From Duganella alba (GTDB lineage: Bacteria; Pseudomonadota; Gammaproteobacteria; Burkholderiales; Burkholderiaceae_D), in contig NZ_WKJN01000002.1 in NCBI RefSeq assembly GCF_009674495.1, positions 1-64,000 on the forward strand: 64,000 nucleotides of DNA, written 5' to 3'. The notes below the pieces were generated by a model. It ran no database searches. It was not told the DNA's origin and was given only the letters and a program-made list of their open reading frames with translations. Shown piece after piece: positions 53,993-61,693 of this stretch; position 1 is the stretch's first letter; every line of letters starts with the position of its first letter. A program made the position numbers and the translations under genes.

Positions 53993-55507
53993 ATGCAACC
54001 ATTAAAAGACATTGTCATCGTCGGCGGCGGCACCGCCGGCTGGATGACGGCCGCAGCGCTGTCGAAGATGCTGAAGGGCCAGTACAACATCCGGCTGGTG
54101 GAGTCGGACCAGATCGCCACCATCGGCGTCGGCGAAGCCACCATTCCGATGATTAACCTGTTCAACCGCATGCTGGAGCTGGACGAGGACGATTTCATGC
54201 GGCAGACGCAGGGCACGTTCAAGCTCGGCATCGAGTTCGTCAACTGGGGGCGCGTCGGCGACCGCTATATGCACGGTTTCGGCGCGATCGGGCAGGATGG
54301 CTGGACCGTGGATTTCTACCAGCACTGGCTGAAGCAGTACCTGGCCGGCAAGGCAGCGGAGCTGGACCACTATTCGATCAATAACGTCGCGGCCATGCAC
54401 AACAAGTTTTTGCGCGCGCGGCCGGATCTCGGCAACTCGCCGTTGTCGCAGATCGTCCACGCCTACCAGTTCGACGCATCGCTGTACGCCAAATTCCTGC
54501 GCAACTTCAGCGAGGCGCGCGGCGTGCGGCGGGTGGAAGGCAAGATCACCGAGGTGCGCCAGCGCGACGCCGACGGCCATGTCACGGCCGTGGTGCTGGA
54601 GGATGGCACGCAGGTCGGCGGCGACTTGTTCATCGACTGCTCGGGCTTCCGTGCGCTGCTGATCGATGCGGTCAACACGCCGTTCGAGGACTGGTCGCAC
54701 TGGCTGCCGTGCGATACGGCGATTGCCGTGCCGTGCGCGAACGCGCCGGCGCTGACGCCGTACACGCGCGCCACGGCGCACGGCGCCGGCTGGCAGTGGC
54801 GCATTCCGCTGCAGCACCGCATCGGCAATGGCCATGTGTTTTCCAGCAAATTCATGAGCGCGGACGAGGCGCAGGCCATCCTGATCAACAATCTGGATGG
54901 CGAGGCGCTGGCCGAACCGCGCACCATCCGCTTCCGCACCGGCAAGCGCAGCAAGGCGTGGAACCGCAACGTGGTGTCGATCGGGCTGTCGTGCGGCTTT
55001 ATCGAGCCGCTGGAGTCGACCAGCATCCATCTGATCCAGATGGCGATCGCGCATCTGATTACGTACTTCCCGGCCGGCGGCTTCGCGGAGGCCGATATCC
55101 GCCAGTACAACCGGGTGATGGACGAGGAGTACCGCTGGGCGCGCGATTTCGTCATCCTGCACTACAAGGCCACCGAGCGGAACGACACGCGCTTCTGGAA
55201 CTACTGCCGCGAGATGGAAGTGCCGGAGGATCTTCAGCACCGGATCGATTTGTTCCGCAGCCATGGCCGGGTGTTCCGCGACGGCCTGGAGCTGTTTACC
55301 AAGCATAACTGGCTGCAGGTGCTGCACGGGCAGCGGATTCGTCCGCGTGCCGCCCATCCGCTGGTAGACTTGACCGGCGAGCAGCAGATCAGCGGCTTTT
55401 TGCACGAAGTGGAAAGCGTCATCAGGAACTGCGTGAACGCCATGCCCACGCAGGCAGCTTTTATCGCCGCCAATTGTGCGGCGCCTATTCATAAAAACCA
55501 GGCATAA
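53993..55507 (+). CDS. Flavin-dependent halogenase, tryptophan halogenase family
   Basis: This 504-residue FAD-binding enzyme has the nucleotide motif GGGTAGWMTA at its start. The catalytic Lys is K77 (GTFKLGI; K79 in PrnA), the WxWxIP motif is at 267-272 (GWQWRIPL), and the catalytic Glu is E341 (EPLESTS; E346 in PrnA). All three key elements are present, so it should be an active halogenase using reduced flavin, oxygen and chloride or bromide. The substrate is unknown; homologues next to TonB receptors have been shown in other bacteria to halogenate indoles rather than free tryptophan. GGAG precedes the start. A flavin reductase must come from elsewhere. Confidence 0.93.
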   Translation: MQPLKDIVIVGGGTAGWMTAAALSKMLKGQYNIRLVESDQIATIGVGEATIPMINLFNRMLELDEDDFMRQTQGTFKLGIEFVNWGRVGDRYMHGFGAIGQDGWTVDFYQHWLKQYLAGKAAELDHYSINNVAAMHNKFLRARPDLGNSPLSQIVHAYQFDASLYAKFLRNFSEARGVRRVEGKITEVRQRDADGHVTAVVLEDGTQVGGDLFIDCSGFRALLIDAVNTPFEDWSHWLPCDTAIAVPCANAPALTPYTRATAHGAGWQWRIPLQHRIGNGHVFSSKFMSADEAQAILINNLDGEALAEPRTIRFRTGKRSKAWNRNVVSIGLSCGFIEPLESTSIHLIQMAIAHLITYFPAGGFAEADIRQYNRVMDEEYRWARDFVILHYKATERNDTRFWNYCREMEVPEDLQHRIDLFRSHGRVFRDGLELFTKHNWLQVLHGQRIRPRAAHPLVDLTGEQQISGFLHEVESVIRNCVNAMPTQAAFIAANCAAPIHKNQA

Positions 55508-55524
55508 AAACCAAGGAGAATTCA

Positions 55525-55995
55525 ATGAACCATATCGCACGCGCAGCCATGCTCGCTGCTTTCGCCGCCGCCCTGACCGGCTGCGCCGCCACCGGCACCC
55601 GCACCGCCATGCTGACCTATGACACCATGCCGGTCGGCGCCACCATCTACGAAGGCGGCAAGTCGCTGGGCGTGGCGCCGGTGGTGCGCACCTATGAATA
55701 TCCGGAAGGCGTGTCGACGCTGGCGACGCCGGAAGTGACGGCGGTCTGGGTCAGCGGCGCCAAGAACACTTACTGGACCAATCTGCCGATCCATGCGGAT
55801 CTGGCGGCCACCATCCAGCGTCCGGCCAATGTGCCGGGACTGGACAAGGACCAGGCGGCGGCGCAGCCGATCATGGAGGAGCGCGCGCGCGAGGCCGAGC
55901 GTCTGAAGGAGGACAACCGCCGCACCATGGCGCGCGATTCCCCGCGCTGCCGCGAGCAGCAGCAGAAGGGCAATGTGGCGACCGCGGACTGCTGA
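55525..55995 (+). CDS. Small lipoprotein of unknown function (PEGA-like start)
   Basis: This 156-residue lipoprotein has the signal MNHIARAAMLAAFAAALTGC with lipobox LTGC. The next part (TYDTMPVGATIYEGGKSLGVAPVV) has the pattern of PEGA-like beta domains, which occur in surface proteins. The C-terminal part is charged and helical (MEERAREAERLKEDNRR). AAGGAG stands just before the start, 17 bases after the halogenase stop, so the two probably share a transcript. Its stop lies 15 bases from the end of the convergent GST gene. Confidence 0.8.
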   Translation: MNHIARAAMLAAFAAALTGCAATGTRTAMLTYDTMPVGATIYEGGKSLGVAPVVRTYEYPEGVSTLATPEVTAVWVSGAKNTYWTNLPIHADLAATIQRPANVPGLDKDQAAAQPIMEERAREAERLKEDNRRTMARDSPRCREQQQKGNVATADC

Positions 55996-56010
55996 TCGCC
56001 ACCTCGGCTG

Positions 56011-56664
56011 TTACGACTGCCCGCCGCGGTTTTTCACGCTCGGGCGGTCGGCGACCCCGGCCTGCCATGCCGCCAGCGCCGGGTAGTCATCGGTGACGGT
56101 GATGCCGACAAAGGCGGCGTGCAGCAGCGCGCAGTAGACGGTGATGTCGGCCACCGAGAACCGCGGGCCGGCGATGTAGGCTTGTTGCGCCAGCACGCTG
56201 TCGAAGTAGCGCATGCCGTTTTTGAATTTCTCCAGCTGGCGTTCGCCCCATTCCTTGCGTCCCGCCCATTCCGGGCTTTTGTAGGCTTCCAGCGTTGCCC
56301 CGAGGCCGGGCGTGGCGTGGTGGAAGTAGGCGCCGATACCGTCGATCATCCAGTCGTCCGCGCGCTTTTGCATCATGTGGATCAGCGCCTTGTCGCGCGG
56401 CGTGGCGCCGGTCAGCGTCGGATGGCCGTCGAGGTTGTCCAGGTATTCGGTGATGGCGATGCATTCGGCGATGTGGGTGCCGTCGTCCAGCTCCAGCACC
56501 GGCACCACGCCGCCGGGATTCTTGGCCAGGAAGGCCGGCTGCTTGTGTTCGGCGGCGAACAGGTCCACCTTGACGAATTCAAACTGCGCGGCCAGGTCTT
56601 TTTCGGCCAGGACGATGTGGATGCGGGCGGGATTGGGGAATCCAGGCATGTCATAAATCTTCAT
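56011..56664 (-). CDS. Glutathione S-transferase family protein
   Basis: This 217-residue protein has the N-terminal thioredoxin-like domain (MKIYDMPGFPNPARIHIVL, with the cis-Pro in NPGGVVPVLEL and the glutathione-contacting DGTHIAECIAI) and the all-helical C-terminal domain (FSVADITVYCALLHAAF). It would conjugate or reduce an electrophile with glutathione. It is divergent from a TetR regulator, and the two sites at 56681 and 56737 point to control by that regulator. Confidence 0.92.
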   Translation of the reverse strand: MKIYDMPGFPNPARIHIVLAEKDLAAQFEFVKVDLFAAEHKQPAFLAKNPGGVVPVLELDDGTHIAECIAITEYLDNLDGHPTLTGATPRDKALIHMMQKRADDWMIDGIGAYFHHATPGLGATLEAYKSPEWAGRKEWGERQLEKFKNGMRYFDSVLAQQAYIAGPRFSVADITVYCALLHAAFVGITVTDDYPALAAWQAGVADRPSVKNRGGQS

Positions 56665-56680
56665 ATTCGGCTTTCATAAT

Positions 56681-56696
56681 TCTACCTTTCGGTAGA
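56681..56696. promoter_or_regulatory. TetR-type operator 1 (TCTACC-N4-GGTAGA)
   Basis: A perfect inverted repeat, 17 bases upstream of the GST start. It shares the GGTAGATAGA half-site with operator 2, and the pair lies between the divergent GST and TetR genes. Confidence 0.7.
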
Positions 56697-56736
56697 TAGA
56701 TTAAAATAGGCCGATAGTCAGGCGTTTCCGGAATTG

Positions 56737-56756
56737 TCTATCTATCGGTAGATAGA
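56737..56756. promoter_or_regulatory. TetR-type operator 2 (TCTATCTA-N4-TAGATAGA)
   Basis: A perfect 8-bp-arm inverted repeat, 53-72 bases upstream of the TetR start. Its half-sites overlap those of operator 1, so one repressor should bind both and control both genes. Confidence 0.75.
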
Positions 56757-56808
56757 TATTAATCCCGGACGTTTTGTCGCGTCAAGCGATAATTTTTGAA
56801 AGATGGAT

Positions 56809-57372
56809 ATGGCAAGCGATAAGAAGCAGGAAGTGATGATGGCGGCGCGGCTGATGGTGCAGGCCAACGGCTACAACGCGCTGAGCTTCCGCGACCTGGC
56901 GGAGGCGGTGGGCGTGAAGAGTTCCAGCATCCATTACTACTTCCCGACCAAGGGCGATCTGGGCGCGGCGCTGGCGCGCCAGTACACCGAGGAGTTCCTC
57001 GGCTATCTGGACGGGCTGCTGGCGCAGGGCGTGGACTGGAAGACCTGTGTGGCCAAATATGCCGACGTGTTCCGCGATACGCTGCTGCGCGAGAACCGCA
57101 TGTGCATGGTGGGCGTGCTGGCGGCCGAGCGGCCGTCGCTGGCGCCGGAGGTGCAGGCGGAGGTGGAGCGCTTCACCGCGCTGATCGTCGGCTGGCTGGC
57201 GCGCGTGCTGGCGCTGGGCAAGCCGAAGATGGACGCGGCGGCGGTGAAGGGCTGGGCGTTCGCCGTGTTCTCGGCGATTGAAGGGGCGCAGCTGGTGGCG
57301 CGCGGCTGCAACGATGTGCAGGTGTTCGACAACACGCTGGCCGCCTACCGCACGGCCGGCCTGCTGCCGTAA
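56809..57372 (+). CDS. TetR/AcrR-family regulator
   Basis: This 187-residue repressor has the N-terminal HTH (MMAARLMVQANGYNALSFRDLAEAVGVKSSSIHYYFPTKGDL), which is the standard TetR signature. The C-terminal ligand-binding part (about 75-187) is not specific. I take the start at MASDKKQE (56809), six bases after GAAAG; the ATG two codons earlier adjoins that site too closely. It should repress itself and the GST gene through the two palindromes between them. Its stop lies 1 bp from the end of the XRE gene on the other strand. Confidence 0.9.
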   Translation: MASDKKQEVMMAARLMVQANGYNALSFRDLAEAVGVKSSSIHYYFPTKGDLGAALARQYTEEFLGYLDGLLAQGVDWKTCVAKYADVFRDTLLRENRMCMVGVLAAERPSLAPEVQAEVERFTALIVGWLARVLALGKPKMDAAAVKGWAFAVFSAIEGAQLVARGCNDVQVFDNTLAAYRTAGLLP

Positions 57373-57373
57373 C

Positions 57374-58201
57374 TCAGTCGGCGGCGCGGGCGGCCAGGTA
57401 GGCGGCGATGCGTTCGGCGCTGGCCTCGCTCGCCGGGTTGTAGACCATCATCGACAGGTCGGGCCGGCCGTCCACCGCGAAGGTCGAGAATTCCAGTTCG
57501 ATGGGGCCCAGCTCGGGATGGTGCAGCACCTTGTAGCCGTCGGAGACGCTGACCACTTCATTGTCTTCCCACATGGCGGCGAATTCCGGGCTGAGGCGCG
57601 ACAGTTCCTCGGCCAGCGCGGCGACTTCGTTGTCGGCGCCGGCGCGGATGGCGTCGGCGCGCAGCGAGCCGACCACGAAGCGGGCCACGCTCTGCCAGTC
57701 GCTTTGCGCCGCGCGCATGCGCGCGCTGCTGAACATCAGCCGGGCGACGTTGCGTTCCTTGGGCGGGATTTTGGCGTAGTCGGTCAGCAGCAGCGTGGCG
57801 GTGCGGTTCCAGGCGACGATGTCCCAGGTCGGCGTGCGCAGCATGGCGGCGCTGCCGGTGAAGGCGTCCAGCACCCGTTGCAGGCGCGGCGTGACGCCGT
57901 CGGACAGCTTGTAGCGCGCTTCCGGCGGGCGGCCGAGGCCCAGCATGAACAGGTGTTCGCGTTCCGGCTCGGTCAGCATCAGGCCGCCGGCGATGCGGTC
58001 CAGCACTTCGGCCGAGGCGGCGCCGCCCCGGCCCTGTTCCAGCCAGGTGTACCAGGTGGTGCTGATGTTGGCGCGCTGCGCCACTTCTTCGCGGCGCAGG
58101 CCGGCCGTGCGCCGGCGGCCGGCGGCGATGCCGAAGGCGGCCGGGTCGAGCCGGGTGCGGCGGTCGCGCAGGAATTTGCCGAGGGGATTGTGTTCGTTCA
58201 T
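57374..58201 (-). CDS. XRE-family regulator with MmyB-like ligand-binding domain
   Basis: This 275-residue protein has an N-terminal HTH (GLRREEVAQRANISTTWYTWLEQGRG) and, from about residue 100, the MmyB-like ligand domain (TWDIVAWNRTATLLL, RMRAAQSDWQSVARFVVGSLR, ELSRLSPEFAAMWEDNEV). These regulators typically repress a divergent oxidoreductase gene, here the SDR. The palindrome at 58213-58226 lies between the two. Confidence 0.93.
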   Translation of the reverse strand: MNEHNPLGKFLRDRRTRLDPAAFGIAAGRRRTAGLRREEVAQRANISTTWYTWLEQGRGGAASAEVLDRIAGGLMLTEPEREHLFMLGLGRPPEARYKLSDGVTPRLQRVLDAFTGSAAMLRTPTWDIVAWNRTATLLLTDYAKIPPKERNVARLMFSSARMRAAQSDWQSVARFVVGSLRADAIRAGADNEVAALAEELSRLSPEFAAMWEDNEVVSVSDGYKVLHHPELGPIELEFSTFAVDGRPDLSMMVYNPASEASAERIAAYLAARAAD

Positions 58202-58212
58202 CCTGTTGGTTC

Positions 58213-58226
58213 TTATACCTGTATAA
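58213..58226. promoter_or_regulatory. Operator between the MmyB-like regulator and the SDR gene
   Basis: TTATAC and GTATAA form a perfect inverted repeat with a 2-base centre, 12 bases upstream of the regulator start and 69 bases upstream of the SDR start. It is the expected binding site of the regulator. Confidence 0.7.
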
Positions 58227-58294
58227 CGTCACTACTTTAATAGGAAAGATCTGCCGCCCATAATACCCTCACTCAAGCAACCATGGAGAATGAG

Positions 58295-59191
58295 ATGCGG
58301 GTATTCGTAACAGGCGCGACCGGCTTTATCGGCGCACAGGTGGTGTCGCAGCTGATCGCGGCGGGCCATCAGGTATTGGGCATGACGCGTTCCGACGCGG
58401 GCGCCGAGGCGCTGGCCGCCGCCGGCGCGCAGGCGTACCGCGCCGAACTGGGCGAGGTGGAGCGCATCCGCGCCGGCGCGGCGCAGGCCGATGCGGTGAT
58501 TCATACGGCCTTCAATCACGACGACTTCGGCAAGTTCCTGGAGAGCTGCGAGCAGGACGGGCGCGTCATCGCGGCGATGGGCGAGGCGCTGAAAGGTTCG
58601 GACCGGCCGCTGATCATCACGTCCGGCGTCGGCATGGGCGAGCGTGGGCATGGCGAATCGGCGCTGGAGACGGTGTTCAATCTGGAGCATCGCAATCCGC
58701 GCATCGCTTCGGAGCTGGCCGGCGCGGCGGCGCTGGAAGCAGGCGTGGATGTGCGCGTGATGCGCCTGCCGCAGGTGCACGACACCAAACGGCAAGGGCT
58801 GATCAGCTATTTGATACGCAACAGCCGTGAAAAAGGCCTGGCCGCGTACATTGGCGAGGGACTGAATCGCTGGTCCGCCGCGCATGTGAGCGATGTGGCG
58901 CTGCTTTACCGTCTGGTGCTGGAGCAGGGCAGGGCCGGCGAGCGTTATCACGCGGTGGCCGAGGAGGGGATTGCGGCGCGCAGCATCGCCGAGGTGATCG
59001 GCAAGGGACTGGGCGTGCCGGTCAAGTCGATCGCTGCGGACGAAGCGGCGGCGTACTTTGGCTGGCTGGCGATGTTTGCCGGCCTGGATATGGCGGCGTC
59101 CAGCGCGTTGACGCGGGAACGCCTGGGCTGGCAACCGGCCGGCCCAGGCATGGTCGCCGACTTGACAGCGATGGACTATTCCGTGGTCTGA
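58295..59191 (+). CDS. Atypical SDR, NAD(P)-dependent epimerase/dehydratase family
   Basis: This 298-residue protein has the Rossmann motif VTGATGFIGAQV at the start, a Asp/Asn-rich second strand and a C-terminal part of the atypical SDR type. The usual catalytic YxxxK is not clearly present (the region around GVGMGERGHG replaces it), so the activity is uncertain; NAD(P)-dependent reduction of a small carbonyl or quinone is likely. The start at MRVFVTGA has GGAG six bases upstream; an ATG four codons earlier is possible. It ends 4 bp before the ACE-like gene, which runs the other way. Confidence 0.87.
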   Translation: MRVFVTGATGFIGAQVVSQLIAAGHQVLGMTRSDAGAEALAAAGAQAYRAELGEVERIRAGAAQADAVIHTAFNHDDFGKFLESCEQDGRVIAAMGEALKGSDRPLIITSGVGMGERGHGESALETVFNLEHRNPRIASELAGAAALEAGVDVRVMRLPQVHDTKRQGLISYLIRNSREKGLAAYIGEGLNRWSAAHVSDVALLYRLVLEQGRAGERYHAVAEEGIAARSIAEVIGKGLGVPVKSIAADEAAAYFGWLAMFAGLDMAASSALTRERLGWQPAGPGMVADLTAMDYSVV

Positions 59192-59195
59192 CGGA

Positions 59196-61001
59196 TCACT
59201 TCTTCTCGGCGGCGGCGAGGGCGGCGTTCTGCTGGTCCAGCCAGGTTTTCAGCGGCGCGAAGTATTCCAGCAGCGCGTTGCCGTCGATTTTGTCTTCGCC
59301 CGAGATAGCCTTCAGCGCTTCCGGCCACGGCTTGCTGGCGCCCAGTGCCAGCATCTGCTGCAGCTTGGCGCCGGCCTTGGCGTTGCCGTACACCGAGCAG
59401 CGGTTCAGCGGGCCGGTGTAGCCGGCTTCGCGGCACAGCGCGCGGTGGAACTGGAATTGCAGCATGTCGGCCAGGAAGTAGCGCGCATACGGCACGTCGG
59501 CCGCCACGTGGTACTTGGCGCCGGCGTCGAAGCCGGTGACGCCGTTGATTGGCGCCGGCCGCTTCATGCCCATGTACTGCTCGCGCAGCTGCCACCAGGT
59601 CTTGTCGTAGTCGGCCGGCTTGGTCTTGCCGGCGTAGACGTCCCAGCGCCATTTGTCGACCGAGTAGGCGAACGGCAGGATGGCCACCTTGCTCAATGCG
59701 CGCTCCAGCAGTTGCGGGATGTCGGCGTTGACGTCCGGTTCCTGGTCCATCAGGCCTATCTGTTTCAGGTAGCTTGGCGTGATCGACAGCGCCACCGTGT
59801 CGCCGATGGCTTCGTGGAAGCCGTCGTTGGCGCCGTTGCGGAACAGGAAGGGCTGCTTGGTGTAGGCCAGGAAGTAGTAGATGTGGCCCAGTTCATGGTG
59901 GATCACGGTGAAGTCTTCGGCGGTCGGCGTGATGCACATCTTGATGCGCACGTCGTCCTTTTCGTTCAGCGGCCAGGCGGAGGCGTGGCAGACCACGTCG
60001 CGGTCGCGCGGCTTGGTCAGCAGCGAGCGTTCCCAGAACGAGGCCGGCAGCTTCTGCATGCCCAGCGAGGTGTAGAAGCCTTCGGCGTACTGGGTCATCT
60101 GCTTGGCGTCGGTCTTGCGCTGTTCCAGCACCTTGGTCAGGTCGTAGCTGCTGGCGCCGGTGGCGGGCTTGAGGATCGGGTACAGGTTGGTCCAGGTCTG
60201 GCTCCACATATTGCCGAACAGGTGGGCCGGGATCGGGCCTTCCAGCGGCACCACGTCGGGGCCGTAGGTGGCGCGCAGCTTGTAGCGGGTGTAGGTCAGC
60301 AGCGAGTCGTACAGCGGCTTGACCTGCTGCCACAGGCGTTCCATTTCGGCGGCGAAGGCTTCCGGCGGCATGTCGTACTGGGAGCGCCACATCACGCCGG
60401 TGTCGGCAAAGCCCATTTGCTTCGCGCCCTTGTTGGACAGGTCGACGTACTCGGTGTATTTCTGTTTGTAGGATGGCGACTGGGCGTGCCAGCCGGTCCA
60501 CATTTCTTTGAGCTTGGCTTCATCGTGGCTGGTGGCGAGGACTTTTTCCATGTCGCCCAGCGCCATGCAGTTGTCCGGCGTCGGGCAGTATTTGGCTTTG
60601 CCGTAGGCGCCGTTCATGGCGGCCTGCAGTTGCGCGTATTGTTCGCGCTCCTTCGGATCGGCGAAGACCAGCGTTTGCTGCAACAGCATCATCTTGCGCG
60701 CGGATTCCGGCGACAGTTTCAGGCCGTTGAAACGGCGCGCGCCGATGGCGGCTTCGCCGGAGGCGGTGAGGTAGCGCTCGGCGAAGTAAGAGGCGATGCC
60801 TTCGGTGTCGTCGGTGATGAAGTTGGAACCGACCCAGGCGGCGCGGGACTGTTCGTTGTTCAGTTTATTGAGCTTGGTTTCGGTGTCGGCCAGGAAGCGC
60901 TCGGCTTCGGCGACGGTTGGTTTGGCGGCGGTGGCGGCGCTGGCAGCACCGGCCGCCGCGAAGGTGCACGCCAGCAGTGCGCTGATCATTTTTGGTGTCA
61001 C
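59196..61001 (-). CDS. Peptidase M2 (angiotensin-converting-enzyme-like) dipeptidyl carboxypeptidase
   Basis: This 601-residue secreted zinc peptidase has a signal peptide (about 1-28) and the zinc motif HHELGHIYYF. FHEAIGDTVALS follows with the third ligand Glu. The C-terminal part is conserved with eukaryotic and bacterial ACE. It removes dipeptides from the C-terminus of oligopeptides. I take the GTG start with GGAGAGG upstream; an in-frame ATG four codons later (MISALL) has its ribosome site too far away. It may work with the S10 and M29-like peptidases for external peptide use. Confidence 0.93.
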   Translation of the reverse strand: MTPKMISALLACTFAAAGAASAATAAKPTVAEAERFLADTETKLNKLNNEQSRAAWVGSNFITDDTEGIASYFAERYLTASGEAAIGARRFNGLKLSPESARKMMLLQQTLVFADPKEREQYAQLQAAMNGAYGKAKYCPTPDNCMALGDMEKVLATSHDEAKLKEMWTGWHAQSPSYKQKYTEYVDLSNKGAKQMGFADTGVMWRSQYDMPPEAFAAEMERLWQQVKPLYDSLLTYTRYKLRATYGPDVVPLEGPIPAHLFGNMWSQTWTNLYPILKPATGASSYDLTKVLEQRKTDAKQMTQYAEGFYTSLGMQKLPASFWERSLLTKPRDRDVVCHASAWPLNEKDDVRIKMCITPTAEDFTVIHHELGHIYYFLAYTKQPFLFRNGANDGFHEAIGDTVALSITPSYLKQIGLMDQEPDVNADIPQLLERALSKVAILPFAYSVDKWRWDVYAGKTKPADYDKTWWQLREQYMGMKRPAPINGVTGFDAGAKYHVAADVPYARYFLADMLQFQFHRALCREAGYTGPLNRCSVYGNAKAGAKLQQMLALGASKPWPEALKAISGEDKIDGNALLEYFAPLKTWLDQQNAALAAAEKK

Positions 61002-61042
61002 AGACCTCTCCCTGGATGTTTTGTTAGCCAGGTATCTTACCG

Positions 61043-61396
61043 TCATTCAAAGGCTACGTCTTCAAGTCGGAAGCGGAATTTTCGGCGCTCGGGCAAGGTC
61101 CAGCCTTCGCCGGGCGTGGTGTCGCGTGGCGGCGCTGGCGTTGGCGCTGGTGGCGCTTGCAGTTGCGCTTGCAGGGCGGCCAGCAGTTGGGGCAGCGAGG
61201 GCTCGGCTGGCGTCGGCGCGCGCGGTGGTGTGGCCTGTTCTCGCCGCAGGCGGTCGGCAAGGATGAACTGCTTGTCTTCGGGACGGCGCACGGAGATGTC
61301 GATCCAGGCGTTGCGGAAGGAGCGCGCGAACTTTTGGGCGAATTGATTGGGCGTTATTGGCTGCCCTTGGTCAGCCCGGCCTGTTCGCGCAGCCAT
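61043..61396 (-). CDS. Hypothetical protein with Pro-rich linker
   Basis: This 117-residue protein has no recognised family. It consists of a basic N-terminal part (NQFAQKFARSFRNAWIDIS), a long Pro/Gln/Ala-rich stretch (about 58-95) and a C-terminal basic tail (PERRKFRFRLEDVAFE). Its start lies 43 bp inside the upstream small gene, so the two overlap in different frames and are probably coupled. No better start is present. A DNA- or RNA-associated partner of the upstream protein is possible. Confidence 0.6.
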   Translation of the reverse strand: MAARTGRADQGQPITPNQFAQKFARSFRNAWIDISVRRPEDKQFILADRLRREQATPPRAPTPAEPSLPQLLAALQAQLQAPPAPTPAPPRDTTPGEGWTLPERRKFRFRLEDVAFE

Positions 61397-61515
61397 AGTT
61401 CGATGGCGCTGGTGATGGCTTCCGAGATGTCCTGCGTGCCGCTGCGAAGTTTCAGTTGCGAAATAAGCCGGAGCAGGGTATCGGTGTCTATCTGCACACT
61501 CATTGTGGATTTCAT
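61354..61515 (-). CDS. Small ribbon-helix-helix-like protein
   Basis: This 53-residue protein (MKSTMSVQIDTDTLLRLISQ then AITSAIELWLREQA) has a short strand-like start and two helices, the size and pattern of a ribbon-helix-helix DNA-binding or antitoxin-type protein. The start is the ATG with GGGGAG upstream; an upstream ATG in the inverted repeat is not preferred. It overlaps the following gene by 43 bp. The inverted repeat at 61515-61620 begins at its start codon and is a candidate operator. Confidence 0.6.
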   Translation of the reverse strand: MKSTMSVQIDTDTLLRLISQLKLRSGTQDISEAITSAIELWLREQAGLTKGSQ

Positions 61516-61620
61516 TCTATTTTCTCCCCTATTTTTCACTGCATTTCCCTATTTAGACTGATAAACCAGCGAATAGTTCAATGCAAAAGAAAATAGTGAA
61601 AAATAGGGGCGAAAATAGAA
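61515..61620. repeat. Inverted repeat with 26-bp arms upstream of the small RHH-like gene
   Basis: The left arm (61515-61540) and right arm (61595-61620) are reverse complements over 26 bases except one. They are separated by 54 bases that hold further CTATTT/AAATAG motifs. The left arm overlaps the ribosome site of the small gene. It may be a cooperative operator array for that protein. A plain hairpin or a remnant of an insertion end is the alternative. The 73 bp to the helicase start have nothing else recognisable. Confidence 0.7.
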
Positions 61621-61693
61621 GGAATGCCACAGGGACCCGTGCGGGACTTCCCTCTGTGTACAATGGACTTTTCCTTTAGACATCATTTCGCTC

